Source: Ohtaekwangia sp036503775 (GTDB lineage Bacteria; Bacteroidota; Bacteroidia; Cytophagales; Cyclobacteriaceae). From it: DNA of 64,000 bases. Shown here piece after piece: positions 1 to 7,758 of the stretch. The position numbers were made by a program, and so were the translations under genes. The notes beneath the pieces are model-generated. The model was not told where the DNA came from, searched no databases, and worked only from the letters and a program-made list of their open reading frames with translations. Position 1 is the first letter of the stretch. The number at the start of each line of letters is the position of its first letter. Location: positions 7,628 through 71,627 of the forward strand of contig DASXWH010000269.1 in the NCBI GenBank assembly GCA_036503775.1. Direction: 5' to 3'.

Positions 1-371
1 TTTCATTTAAGGAGGAAAAGAAAATTCAAAGCGCCATTGACAAGTTGAAATCAGCGGGAAAAACGGATGGCAATGCTGCGCTGAAGCTGGCGTACAAAGT
101 AGCCGATGAAAATTATATCCGTGGAGGAAACAACCGCATCATCCTGGCAACCGATGGAGAATTTGCCGTAAGTGAAGAGACCATTCAGCTGATTGAAAGT
201 TTTGCTAAAGAAGATATTTTCCTTTCCGTCTTCAACTTTGGAAAGGGCTCGGGTTCATCAAAGAATCTGGAGAAATTGACCGTTTTAGGAAAGGGTAATT
301 ATAGCGCCATTTCAAAAGGTAATGTGGATATGAAACTCATCCAGGAGGCGAAGGCAAAACGGAAAAAGTAG
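1..371 (+). CDS. von Willebrand factor A domain protein, C-terminal part (5' end outside window)
   Basis: The reading frame is open from the first bases (first whole codon at position 3), so the start lies upstream of the window; a TTG at 45 is internal. About 122 residues are visible. The segment ILATDGEF, followed by a helix and the strand IFLSVFNFGKGSG, is the later part of a vWA (MIDAS) fold as found in Bacteroidota vWA proteins; the DxSxS metal motif would lie in the missing part. The C-terminal tail after the fold is basic and ends soon after. Function cannot be derived from this fragment; a role in an envelope or cytoplasmic protein complex is typical of the family. It is separated from the sigma factor gene by 91 bases. 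Confidence 0.8.
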   Translation, partial: SFKEEKKIQSAIDKLKSAGKTDGNAALKLAYKVADENYIRGGNNRIILATDGEFAVSEETIQLIESFAKEDIFLSVFNFGKGSGSSKNLEKLTVLGKGNYSAISKGNVDMKLIQEAKAKRKK

Positions 372-417
372 TCTGCTGATAAAAAGTCTAACTTTATAAA
401 AATTTCTTAATCGGGTT

Positions 418-442
418 GTAACAACCGTAACCCCTCATCGTC
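418..442 (+). promoter_or_regulatory. Candidate ECF-type promoter of the sigma factor gene
   Basis: GTAAC at 418-422 and CGTC at 439-442 are separated by 16 bases and lie 21 bases before the sigma gene start. AAC and CGTC elements with this spacing are the usual -35 and -10 signals read by ECF sigma factors, so the gene may transcribe itself. A second GTAAC at 427-431 is too close to fit the same -10. This is a pattern match only. Confidence 0.4.
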
Positions 443-462
443 TTGCTATTGAATTTCAACGG

Positions 463-975
463 ATGAATCTCGAATCGTTCCAAAACCGGGTATTACCAGC
501 CAAAAACAAGCTTTTTAGGTTTGCTCTCCGGTTTTTGGGAAGCGAAGAAGAAGCCAAGGATGTGGTACAGGAAGTATTCATCAAGGTTTGGAACGGCCGG
601 GAGCAGATGCCGGAAGTACAGAACTGGGAGGCTTGGTGTATGCGCATCACCAAAAACCTTTCCCTCGACAGAATCCGCTCATTGAACCGTAAACAGACTC
701 AGCCGATTGAAGACAGTTTTGATGTTCGTCATGAAGCCCTTACGCCCCATGAATCAACCGAAATGCGCGAAAGTATGAACCGGATCAACCAACTGATTGA
801 AACCTTACCCGAGAAACAACGCCAGGTAATTCACCTGCGTGATGTAGAAGGGTACAGCTACAACGAGATTTGTGAGATCCTTGAACTGGACATGAACCAG
901 GTGAAAGTAAATTTATTCAGAGCGCGGAATACCGTGCGTGAGAAACTGGTAAAGATGAATGCGTATGGACTCTAA
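463..975 (+). CDS. RNA polymerase sigma factor, ECF (sigma-70 family)
   Basis: A 170-residue protein with the two-domain ECF layout. Region 2 (about residues 10-80) includes FRFALRFLGSEEEAKDVVQEVFIKVW and ends with the helix around NWEAWCMRITKNLSLDRIR. Region 4 (about residues 105-165) has the helix-turn-helix QRQVIHLRDVEGYSYNEI. It directs core RNA polymerase to a small set of promoters. The next gene overlaps its 3' end and encodes a one-span membrane protein, the usual place for an anti-sigma factor, and two DUF4252 exported proteins follow, which are the likely regulated cargo. The 5' flank carries an ECF-like promoter, suggesting autoregulation. Start ATG at 463 gives a normal family length. 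Confidence 0.92.
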   Translation: MNLESFQNRVLPAKNKLFRFALRFLGSEEEAKDVVQEVFIKVWNGREQMPEVQNWEAWCMRITKNLSLDRIRSLNRKQTQPIEDSFDVRHEALTPHESTEMRESMNRINQLIETLPEKQRQVIHLRDVEGYSYNEICEILELDMNQVKVNLFRARNTVREKLVKMNAYGL

Positions 976-1465
976 ACGAATAGATGAATTGCTCAACAAG
1001 TACTGGAACGCTGAAACTTCCCTGGAAGAAGAGCAGCAGCTCCGTGAGTACTTTACGGGTAGTAACATTCCGGAACACTTAAAGGAGACAGCTTCCCTTT
1101 TCCGCTACTTTGAAAGCAATAAAAAAAAATCATTGAATGACATCGCGTTTGATGGCAACATGATCAGTCATGTTAATGCGCCTAAACGAAGTAAAATGGC
1201 GAGGCTGGTTTACAATACCATGCGGATCGCTGCGGGAGTGGCAGTATTGATGGTCGCCACCTGGTTTATTCGTGATGAGATTCGCAAGTCCACACCCCAG
1301 GCGCTAGTAGACACCTATGACGATCCCAAACTAGCCTTTGAAGAAACTAAAAAGGCTTTGCAGATGATCTCAAAAAGTTTCGGAACAGCCGAAGACCAGG
1401 CCAGAAAAATAAATCTCTTTAACGAAGCGCAGGAAGAAATTCAGAAACAAGGTAAAGAGCAGTAA
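965..1465 (+). CDS. Probable anti-sigma factor (single-span membrane protein)
   Basis: ATG codons at 959 and 965 are both possible; either start overlaps the end of the sigma gene (17 or 11 bases), which indicates translational coupling. The protein has about 166 residues: a soluble N-terminal part rich in charged residues with the pattern LNKYWNAETSLEEEQQLREYF, seen at the start of many Bacteroidota anti-sigma-like proteins, then one hydrophobic span near residues 85-103 (RIAAGVAVLMVATWFI), then a short extracytoplasmic tail. No zinc-binding HxxxCxxC motif of the ZAS class is seen. The call as anti-sigma factor rests on position and topology, not on a recognised domain. Confidence 0.6.
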   Translation: MDSKRIDELLNKYWNAETSLEEEQQLREYFTGSNIPEHLKETASLFRYFESNKKKSLNDIAFDGNMISHVNAPKRSKMARLVYNTMRIAAGVAVLMVATWFIRDEIRKSTPQALVDTYDDPKLAFEETKKALQMISKSFGTAEDQARKINLFNEAQEEIQKQGKEQ

Positions 1466-1517
1466 CCTCGCACTTCACACACAACAGACAAGTCAAACAA
1501 TTTGAAAATCAAAAACC

Positions 1518-2039
1518 ATGAAAAAGATATTTGTTATTGCAGCGATGATGATCGGAGTAAACACAGTTTTTGCTCAGGACGCTATTTCCAAGTTTTTCAC
1601 GAAATACCAGGATGATGAATCGTTCACACAGGTAACGGTGAGCAGCAAAATGTTCAGCCTGTTCACCAACATGGAAGTGGAAAGCAAGGAAGATCAGGAA
1701 GTGCTGAATGCTATCAGTAAATTGAAAGGTCTGCGCATACTGGCGAAAGAAAACACGTCAGATGCCCGCAAACTTTATAAAGAGGCTTTCACGTTAATAC
1801 CTGTAAAGGAGTTTGAAGAACTGATGTCCGTTCGTGACAAAGACAAAGACATGAAGTTCTATATTAAAGAGAGTGGCGGAAAGATTTCTGAACTCGTGAT
1901 GATTGCAGGTGGAACCGATGATTTTATGGTGATGACACTGGTGGGCGAAATAGACCTGAAGCAGGTAGCTAAAATCGGTAAAAAGATGGATGTGAAAGGT
2001 CTTGAGAATCTGCAGAAGATAGAAGAGAAGAAGGACTAA
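1518..2039 (+). CDS. DUF4252 domain-containing exported protein (copy 1)
   Basis: A 173-residue protein with a clear signal peptide (residues 1-19, ending in FAQ before DAIS). The mature part fits DUF4252, a Bacteroidota family of unknown function usually found beside ECF sigma genes: FFTKYQDDESFTQVTVSSKMF at the start, then KLKGLRILAKEN, then a C-terminal half with LMSVRDKDKDMKFYIKE and GGTDDFMVMTLVGEIDL. It lies 52 bases after the anti-sigma candidate and is followed by a strong terminator, so sigma, anti-sigma and this gene probably form one transcript. It is predicted to be periplasmic. Confidence 0.85.
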   Translation: MKKIFVIAAMMIGVNTVFAQDAISKFFTKYQDDESFTQVTVSSKMFSLFTNMEVESKEDQEVLNAISKLKGLRILAKENTSDARKLYKEAFTLIPVKEFEELMSVRDKDKDMKFYIKESGGKISELVMIAGGTDDFMVMTLVGEIDLKQVAKIGKKMDVKGLENLQKIEEKKD

Positions 2040-2044
2040 CGTTT

Positions 2045-2091
2045 GAAATGGATCAGATCCGAAGAAAGTGCTCTGATCCATTTCTTTTTTT
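2045..2091 (+). terminator. Rho-independent terminator after the sigma/anti-sigma/DUF4252 operon
   Basis: A perfect 13-bp stem (2045-2057 pairing with 2072-2084) is followed by a run of seven T at 2085-2091. It begins six bases after the DUF4252 stop codon. Confidence 0.9.
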
Positions 2092-2215
2092 ATGAGTCAG
2101 CAGACAACCCACTTCCCATTACTTTACGTTCAAATCACCAATCCGGAATACAGTCTTATTGTTTTGTTTTAATTTTTCCGATATTAAAGTGTCATTCTCC
2201 AGAACAAACCCAGCT

Positions 2216-2731
2216 ATGCGATATATCCTGTTACTTGTTTTAGCCCTCGGCTTTACCTCCGTTATGGCGCAAAGTAAAACGACTGAAAGTCTCCATAAGA
2301 AATACAGCGATGCTCTTTCTTTATTTTTTTATAACAATACGCTTCGCATGCTCAATCAGGAAGAAAGTAAAGAGTTTGATGACCTGATTAAGGATATTGA
2401 AAAGATGAAGTTCCTGGTCATCAAGAAGGAGGGAACCAATTCCATCACACCTGCAGAAATCAAGAAGCTTTCAACAGACTATAGGTCAGAAGCGTTTGAG
2501 GAAATGATGACAGCCCGCCATGAAGGGAAGAATTTCAATGTGTACATGAAAGAGAAGAACGGCAAAACAGAAGGTGTAGTAGTTTTAGTAAACGATTCCA
2601 CGCAATTCATGGTCATGGATATGGTTGGTAGCATTGAACTGAGCAAGGTCAGCAGTTTTATTAACTCGATTGACCGCAATTCAGAAATCGGCAAGAAGAT
2701 AAAGGCATTTTCAGATAAGGCACTCGACTAA
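2216..2731 (+). CDS. DUF4252 domain-containing exported protein (copy 2)
   Basis: A paralogue of the gene at 1518. The frame is open upstream to 2159, but ATG 2216 gives a clean signal peptide (MRYILLLVLALGFTSVMAQ), so the protein has 171 residues. The mature part repeats the layout of copy 1, with KFLVIKKEGTN in place of RILAKEN, EEMMTARHEGKNFNVYMKEKNGK, and TQFMVMDMVGSIEL in the position of DFMVMTLVGEIDL. It lies beyond the terminator of the sigma operon, so it should have its own promoter; none is convincing. Function unknown; predicted periplasmic. Confidence 0.85.
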   Translation: MRYILLLVLALGFTSVMAQSKTTESLHKKYSDALSLFFYNNTLRMLNQEESKEFDDLIKDIEKMKFLVIKKEGTNSITPAEIKKLSTDYRSEAFEEMMTARHEGKNFNVYMKEKNGKTEGVVVLVNDSTQFMVMDMVGSIELSKVSSFINSIDRNSEIGKKIKAFSDKALD

Positions 2732-2781
2732 TTAATTGCTATTTTTAACGGTCATTGTAAAGACCACTAAACGCATCAGCT

Positions 2782-3678
2782 TTGAGTTCCGTCCTTTCCA
2801 TTAAAGGTCTCACTAAAAAATTCGGCCATCTGTGTGCCGTGAACAATCTCAACCTGGAGGTAAAAGCAGGCCAGGTATTTGGTATGCTTGGCCCAAACGG
2901 TAGTGGTAAGACCACTACCCTGGGAATGTTAATGGGAGTAGTCAATCCTACCAGTGGTGATTTTAAATGGTTTGATCATGAACCCTCCAGTAGCGTTCGA
3001 AAAAAAATAGGTGCCGTACTGGAACATCCGATCTTTTATCCATACCTGACCGGACAAAAAAATCTGGAACTAAACGCCATGATTAAGCAGTGCCCGGTAG
3101 CCAATATACCCACAGTGCTGGAGTTGGTGGAGTTGGCTGATCGTAAGAACGATAAGTATAGAACCTATTCATTGGGGATGAAGCAGCGGCTTGCTATTGC
3201 ATCTGCATTGTTGAACGAGCCGACTGTACTTATACTGGATGAACCTACCAACGGTCTTGATCCGATGGGTATAGCGGAGATCCGAGGACTTATTAAGAAA
3301 ATCGCAGCAAGTGGCAAGACTATTATTCTGGCAAGTCACCTGCTGGACGAAGTTCAAAAAGTGTGTACGCATTTCGCAGTATTAAAAAAGGGTTCTCTTG
3401 TTTATACCGGTCCGGTAGATGAAGTAGGCAAGGGTGCCGAAACAGTTGAAGTAAATGCGGATACTGCTAATCTGAAAGAATTGCTCCTGACATTTCCGGG
3501 TATATCGAACATTAACCGTGAAAATGGTAGTTATCATGTAACGCTTCGGAGCGGATTTAAAAGCAAGGACCTGAACAAGTTTTTGTTTGACAAAGGTGTT
3601 GTAGCGAACCATCTGGTTACGCAAAAGAAAAGCCTCGAAAAGATGTTTCTGGAGATATTATCGGAATCGAATAAGTAA
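2782..3678 (+). CDS. ABC transporter ATP-binding protein
   Basis: A 298-residue ATPase of the drug/antibiotic exporter type (CcmA-like). It shows Walker A GPNGSGKT (residues 37-44), the signature YSLGMKQRL (129-137), Walker B VLILDEP (149-155) and the switch histidine in ASH (186). A roughly 80-residue C-terminal extension is typical of this subgroup. The start is TTG at 2782: an in-frame stop at 2758 leaves no ATG before the first conserved strand. The permease starts three bases after its stop, so the two form one exporter. The substrate is not evident. Confidence 0.92.
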   Translation: MSSVLSIKGLTKKFGHLCAVNNLNLEVKAGQVFGMLGPNGSGKTTTLGMLMGVVNPTSGDFKWFDHEPSSSVRKKIGAVLEHPIFYPYLTGQKNLELNAMIKQCPVANIPTVLELVELADRKNDKYRTYSLGMKQRLAIASALLNEPTVLILDEPTNGLDPMGIAEIRGLIKKIAASGKTIILASHLLDEVQKVCTHFAVLKKGSLVYTGPVDEVGKGAETVEVNADTANLKELLLTFPGISNINRENGSYHVTLRSGFKSKDLNKFLFDKGVVANHLVTQKKSLEKMFLEILSESNK

Positions 3679-3681
3679 ATC

Positions 3682-4485
3682 ATGCTGCACCTGCTAAAGA
3701 TAGATTTAAAGAAAATGACCAGCTACCGGACCTTCTGGGTGGTTTGTGGCTTGTATTTTCTGACACTGGGGTTCGGAGCAGCCAGTGGTATGGAATTATT
3801 GAAACTAGCAGCCCGGCTTATTGAAAGTCTGGGGGAGAATCTTAATGTTAACCGTATTCCGATTTATCATTTCCCTGACGTTTGGTTGAACCTCATTTGG
3901 TGCAGTGGATTTTTGAAGATCATTCTGGCTATCATGGTGGTGATCTCCGTGACGAACGAATTTTCATACCGTACGATCCGTCAGAATGTAATTGATGGCC
4001 TGAGCCGTGAAGAATTCCTGTTATCCAAAATATTGACAAATGGGCTGTTGGCACTGATGAGTGTGGGAATGATTTTTATTATCGGATTGGTTACAGGTTT
4101 GATTTACAGTCCGGTCATACGATTTCAATATCTGATTACTGACCTTGAATTTTTTGTTGCCTACTTTCTGGAGTTGTTCTTCTTCCTTTCGTATGCATTG
4201 CTAATCAGTATTTTTATCCAACGTTCGGGCCTTACCATTATACTGTTGTTATTGTCGCAGGCAATCGAAGCAATCATCACTTCTAATATTGATGAGGTCG
4301 TGCCTGACCTGATTCCATTTTTCCCCATGCGCTCCATATGGAATTTAATCGAATGGCCTTTCCCGCGGTATTGGTTGCAGGAAATAAAAGATTCTCTTAG
4401 CCTTGGCAGCGTGGCTATTGTTTTCGGCTGGATCGTTGTGTTTAATTCGTTAAGTTATTATAAGCTCAAGCGCATGGACATTTAG
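3682..4485 (+). CDS. ABC-2 type transporter permease
   Basis: A 267-residue membrane protein that follows the ATP-binding subunit after three bases. About six hydrophobic spans can be seen, including LYFLTLGFGAASG, LNLIWCSGFLKIILAIMVVISV, GLLALMSVGMIFIIGLVTGL, AYFLELFFFLSYALLISIFI, LTIILLLLSQAIEAI and VAIVFGWIVVF. The segment TNEFSYRTIRQNVIDGLSREEFLLSK after the second span is the coupling-helix region characteristic of ABC-2 permeases, which contact the ATPase there. It very likely forms an exporter with the preceding gene; what it exports is unknown. Confidence 0.88.
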   Translation: MLHLLKIDLKKMTSYRTFWVVCGLYFLTLGFGAASGMELLKLAARLIESLGENLNVNRIPIYHFPDVWLNLIWCSGFLKIILAIMVVISVTNEFSYRTIRQNVIDGLSREEFLLSKILTNGLLALMSVGMIFIIGLVTGLIYSPVIRFQYLITDLEFFVAYFLELFFFLSYALLISIFIQRSGLTIILLLLSQAIEAIITSNIDEVVPDLIPFFPMRSIWNLIEWPFPRYWLQEIKDSLSLGSVAIVFGWIVVFNSLSYYKLKRMDI

Positions 4486-4554
4486 CTTACTATTTAATGA
4501 GTAGTTTTCAATAAGGAATTATCTACATTAACTTCCTTAATCTGGAAAACACTT

Positions 4555-5649
4555 ATGAAATCCTATTCTCGCAGAAACTTTCTTTCACGTGTTGGCATAG
4601 GCACAACATTATTAACTGTTCCTTCTCTGATCTCGCACGCAGCTAAGGGTCAGGGGAGTCAAAAGAAGGTTGCCGTTGCATTGGTTGGATTAGGCTCTTA
4701 TGCTGAGTTTCAGCTCGCACCTGCCCTTCAGCAGACAAAAAATTGTTACCTCGCAGGCATTGTTTCAGGAACCCCGGCTAAAATTGATAAATGGAAGACG
4801 AAATTCAATATTCCGGACAAGAACTGCTATACCTATCAGAATTTTGATTCCATTGCCAATAACAAAGACATTGATGTGGTCTACGTGGTTCTACCCAATT
4901 CCATGCACCATGAATTTGTAATCCGGGCAGCAAAAGCGGGCAAACATGTTATCTGCGAAAAACCGATGGCTGTATCCGTTAAGGAATGTGAGGAGATGAT
5001 TGCTGCCTGCAAAAAAGCTAATGTAAAATTATCGATAGGATATCGGCTGCATTTTGAGCCTTTTAACCAGGAAGCAGCACGTGTGGGACAGAAGAAAGAA
5101 TTTGGAGCTGTCAAGATTGTAGAAAGCTCTTTTGGGTTCAAGATTGGAGATCCTACACAATGGCGTTTGAAGAAAGCACTGGCAGGAGGCGGTGCCATGA
5201 TGGATGTGGGTATCTATGCAATTCAGGCGGCACGGTATTGTACGGGTGAAGAACCTGTTGCTGTAACGGCCCAGGAATTCAAAACAGATCCGGTGAAATT
5301 TAAAGATGTAGACGAGACTATTTTCTGGCAAATGGAATTTCCCAGTGGTGCAGTCTCCAATTCAATTACTTCATATGCGTCCAATGTAGAGCGCTTGTTT
5401 CTTTCAGCTGAGAACGGCTGGCTTGAACTTCGTCCTGCTTACGGTTATGGACCACTCAAAGGAAGAACAAAAAATGGCGAGCTGAACTTGCCGGTTGTGA
5501 ATCACCAGGCCATGCAGTTAGAAGACTTTGCCGCGTGTGTTCTTGAGAACCGTGAATCCAGCGTTGATGGTTCTGAAGGTCTCAAGGATATGAAGGTTAT
5601 TGAAGCCATTTACCGTTCTATTGCCAGCGGTAAGAAGGAAAAAGTGTAG
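4555..5649 (+). CDS. Gfo/Idh/MocA family oxidoreductase, Tat-exported
   Basis: A 364-residue NAD(P)-dependent oxidoreductase of the glucose-fructose oxidoreductase family. The N-terminus has a twin-arginine signal (SRRNFLSRVGIG, then a hydrophobic stretch to about residue 30), so it is expected to be folded with its cofactor and sent to the periplasm. The Rossmann motif GLGSYA lies at residues 45-50, and the family's EKP motif, whose lysine is catalytic, at 135-137. The C-terminal substrate domain has GGGAMMDVGIYAIQAARY. The substrate is probably a sugar or related polyol but cannot be named. The gene appears monocistronic; the next gene has its own promoter. Confidence 0.88.
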   Translation: MKSYSRRNFLSRVGIGTTLLTVPSLISHAAKGQGSQKKVAVALVGLGSYAEFQLAPALQQTKNCYLAGIVSGTPAKIDKWKTKFNIPDKNCYTYQNFDSIANNKDIDVVYVVLPNSMHHEFVIRAAKAGKHVICEKPMAVSVKECEEMIAACKKANVKLSIGYRLHFEPFNQEAARVGQKKEFGAVKIVESSFGFKIGDPTQWRLKKALAGGGAMMDVGIYAIQAARYCTGEEPVAVTAQEFKTDPVKFKDVDETIFWQMEFPSGAVSNSITSYASNVERLFLSAENGWLELRPAYGYGPLKGRTKNGELNLPVVNHQAMQLEDFAACVLENRESSVDGSEGLKDMKVIEAIYRSIASGKKEKV

Positions 5650-5755
5650 TTCTGAAAACAGATGTTATTCACGGATCTGTCAGTATCGCTTTAAAAGAAC
5701 TTTTTCTGCAAACGTTTTAGGTCACCAAAGGTGCAGATTAAATTACATAGAGGGA

Positions 5756-5783
5756 TTGCAACCGCAACGATTACCTATTTTTG
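5756..5783 (+). promoter_or_regulatory. Bacteroidota-type promoter for the SemiSWEET gene
   Basis: TTG at 5756-5758, a 17-base spacer, then TATTTTTG at 5776-5783 fits the Bacteroidota consensus TTG-N17-23-TAnnTTTG. The coding start at 5812 lies about 20 bases after the expected transcription start. Confidence 0.65.
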
Positions 5784-5811
5784 TCGTGTAATTGTTTTGA
5801 ATTAAGACCTT

Positions 5812-6069
5812 ATGAATACGATTCAACTTTTAGGATTGGTAGCCGGTGGTTGTACAACCATCGCTTTTTTGCCACAGGTTATTAAAACCTGGAAATCCCG
5901 TTCTGCGAAAGATTTGTCTCTCAGCATGTTTTCAATTTTTTGCCTGGGTGTAACCCTGTGGCTGATCTATGGATTTATGGTCCAGGATATTCCCGTAATT
6001 GCTGCAAACATGCTTACCTTAATGCTTGCCTCAACGCTGTTGTTTTTTAAACTTCGGTTTAAAGAATAA
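5812..6069 (+). CDS. SemiSWEET family sugar transporter (PQ-loop)
   Basis: An 85-residue protein with three hydrophobic spans (residues 5-22, 38-56 and 61-80), the length and topology of bacterial SemiSWEETs, which dimerise to form a sugar facilitator in the inner membrane. The PQ motif is FLPQVIKTWKS (P21, Q22), followed by the conserved SAKDLSLSMF and, later, GVTLWLIYGF. The gene has its own promoter and faces a convergent transporter gene 18 bases away. The sugar is not determined; disaccharides and glucose are typical for the family. Confidence 0.9.
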   Translation: MNTIQLLGLVAGGCTTIAFLPQVIKTWKSRSAKDLSLSMFSIFCLGVTLWLIYGFMVQDIPVIAANMLTLMLASTLLFFKLRFKE

Positions 6070-6087
6070 CAGACTTTCTGAACAGTT

Positions 6088-6741
6088 TTAGTCATGGTGA
6101 CAGCAAAGGTTATCACTGTTTGCTTTTTCGAAACACTCCCTTCCTTCACGATACGAAAACCAGGCAAGGCCTAACGTTCCTGCTGCATCGAGGTAGGGCA
6201 GGTGAGTGAACTCATAAATGATACTTGAAAGCAGCAGGATAACAGACATATAGATGCATACTTTCGTACAATTGGCGTCAGCCAGAATGGCTTCAGAGTT
6301 TAGTCGCTTGCCTGTTCTGATCTTCAGGTAAATCAATACTAGCATTACCAGAATACTGATGAGTGAAATGATAACGCCCCAAAAGGTAGTGATAGGTTTT
6401 TGTCCGGTGTAAAGGATCAGCCCGGCTGAGATGATCAGGCCTCCTACAAGAATATAAAATGCATAACCGGTTATGCGTAATGCAGTTCGTTCAAAAGTGT
6501 CACGACCTGAGTTGGGATAGTTTCGCATACGAATGATCATGTGCGCGATGCCTATGCCTGAAATCATCTCAATAAAACTATCAACACCAAATCCGAAGAG
6601 GGTCAGCGCTTCATCCTGATAACCAAAATAAGTGGCAATAATACCTTCTGTTACATTATACAGTATTGTAAAAATAGCCAGTGCAAAAGCCAGCGAGTAC
6701 AGACTTGTTTTAGTTGATGTATTTAATTCTGTGGTGCTCAT
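6088..6741 (-). CDS. CDF-like cation transporter family protein
   Basis: A 217-residue membrane protein with about six spans resembling the transmembrane part of cation diffusion facilitators: YQDEALTLFGFGVDSFIEM occupies the place of the first metal-site helix, and SEAILADANCTKVCIYMS the second. The usual HxxxD pair is altered (D and E in the first helix, D and C in the second), and the cytoplasmic CTD is missing. The C-terminus ends with CCHHD, a possible metal ligand cluster. The start at 6741 overlaps the upstream DUF4269 gene by 32 bases, suggesting coupled translation. The transported ion is unknown and the changed ligands leave transport itself uncertain. Confidence 0.75.
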   Translation of the reverse strand: MSTTELNTSTKTSLYSLAFALAIFTILYNVTEGIIATYFGYQDEALTLFGFGVDSFIEMISGIGIAHMIIRMRNYPNSGRDTFERTALRITGYAFYILVGGLIISAGLILYTGQKPITTFWGVIISLISILVMLVLIYLKIRTGKRLNSEAILADANCTKVCIYMSVILLLSSIIYEFTHLPYLDAAGTLGLAWFSYREGRECFEKANSDNLCCHHD

Positions 6742-7267
6742 TGCCCTCCAGTTTTAAAAGTGCTTCGTAAGGATCTCCTTCCAGCTGCAACAACGATGCG
6801 AACGCTGGCTCGGTCTTAATTCCTTTGGCTTTCAAATTTAATACCTGGTTTTTTAATGATTCGCCACCGTGTTGCAACAATGCATATTCTATCCGTAAAT
6901 GTCGAACGGCTGTCTGTTCTCTAATGGGAAGAGGCTGTCCAACAATCTCAACTTCGAAATCTTTCAATCTAAAATTGATAATGACAGAAGGTATTGAGCG
7001 AAGTTCTTTTTGTTTCAGGCTGAAATTAAACTTTGTCAGGTTGTCCTGAGCGAAGTGAATAAAAATGGGCGAATGAAATACTTCACAGCTGATATCCAGA
7101 TCACTTTTGTTCTCTATGAAAATATCAAGTGGAAGTGTTCCGGTGAGTATAGGCTTGAAAGGCGAGAGTGCCATTAGAATTCCGGATGAGGTAAGGATTT
7201 CCCAACCTTTTTGTTGGATAGCGGACCCTTCTCTGAGGTAGTCAATATTGCTGAAATCAGGTAACAT
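6710..7267 (-). CDS. DUF4269 domain-containing protein
   Basis: A 185-residue soluble protein recognisable as DUF4269 from its N-terminal YLREGSAIQQKGWEILTSSG, PILTGTLPLDIFIENKSDLDISCEV (the SDLDI strand recalls the metal motif of nucleotidyltransferase folds) and the central FRLKDFEVEIVGQPLPIREQTAVRHLRIEYALL. The family is uncharacterised. Its 3' end overlaps the transporter gene at 6088, and it is divergent from the Hsp20-like gene, with an inverted repeat in the shared upstream region. A nucleotidyltransferase-like fold is my inference from the DxD-type motif. Confidence 0.75.
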   Translation of the reverse strand: MLPDFSNIDYLREGSAIQQKGWEILTSSGILMALSPFKPILTGTLPLDIFIENKSDLDISCEVFHSPIFIHFAQDNLTKFNFSLKQKELRSIPSVIINFRLKDFEVEIVGQPLPIREQTAVRHLRIEYALLQHGGESLKNQVLNLKAKGIKTEPAFASLLQLEGDPYEALLKLEGNEHHRIKYIN

Positions 7268-7279
7268 AATTCATTTAAG

Positions 7280-7316
7280 GTAGCCAATTTGTCTAATCGA
7301 ATGACGTTTTGGCTAC
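7280..7316. promoter_or_regulatory. Inverted repeat between divergent genes (operator candidate)
   Basis: Perfect 8-bp arms, GTAGCCAA at 7280-7287 and TTGGCTAC at 7309-7316, are separated by 21 bases. They sit between the DUF4269 start (7267, minus) and the Hsp20-like start (7369, plus), a fitting position for a shared regulator site. Confidence 0.4.
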
Positions 7317-7368
7317 AGTTCACAGCTGGTATATCAATTGACCGTCACGTGTGAAAGGAATTAAGATT

Positions 7369-7749
7369 ATGAAAAAGAACAGTTTTTCAGACATGATCTC
7401 TTCGGTTGATGTGCTGAATACGTTGTATGGTGGTATTAGTGAACCTTATGTTGAATTTGTTCAATTTGAAGACAGACGTGAAATTTATGTCCACGTACCG
7501 GGTATTGACAACGAGTCTATTAAAATCGAGATTCATAAAAATGTGCTCACTATATTTTATTCCATAAAACTATTATCCGGTGATACCTTGATACCTATGC
7601 CACGCGTTGTTTATAGCAAGAACATCCCCTATTTTATTGACGCCAGCAAAATAAACGCACAAACCGAAGGGCAGGGATTTAGACTGATCTTACCCTACAA
7701 CGAAAAGGCAAATGGTTTTTACCGGAACATCAAGCTTGATGAAGTTTAA
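7369..7749 (+). CDS. Hsp20/alpha-crystallin-like protein
   Basis: ATG 7369 is chosen because AAAGGAAT lies just upstream; a GTG at 7351 is also open. The 126-residue product contains the beta-sandwich pattern of a small heat shock protein: EDRREIYVHVPGIDNESIKIEIHKNVLTIFYS, then PRVVYSKNIPYFIDASKINAQTEGQGFRLILPY. The late strand normally holds a G-x-L motif; here GFRLILP is close to it. The C-terminal IxI anchor is weak (RNIKL). It probably binds unfolding proteins in the cytoplasm, but the match to the family is distant and another alpha-crystallin-fold function is possible. Confidence 0.6.
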   Translation: MKKNSFSDMISSVDVLNTLYGGISEPYVEFVQFEDRREIYVHVPGIDNESIKIEIHKNVLTIFYSIKLLSGDTLIPMPRVVYSKNIPYFIDASKINAQTEGQGFRLILPYNEKANGFYRNIKLDEV

Positions 7750-7758
7750 GCTGAATAG

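Noticed and set aside
2159..2215. N-terminal extension of the second DUF4252 protein
   Set aside because: It would bury the signal peptide; ATG 2216 starts it cleanly.
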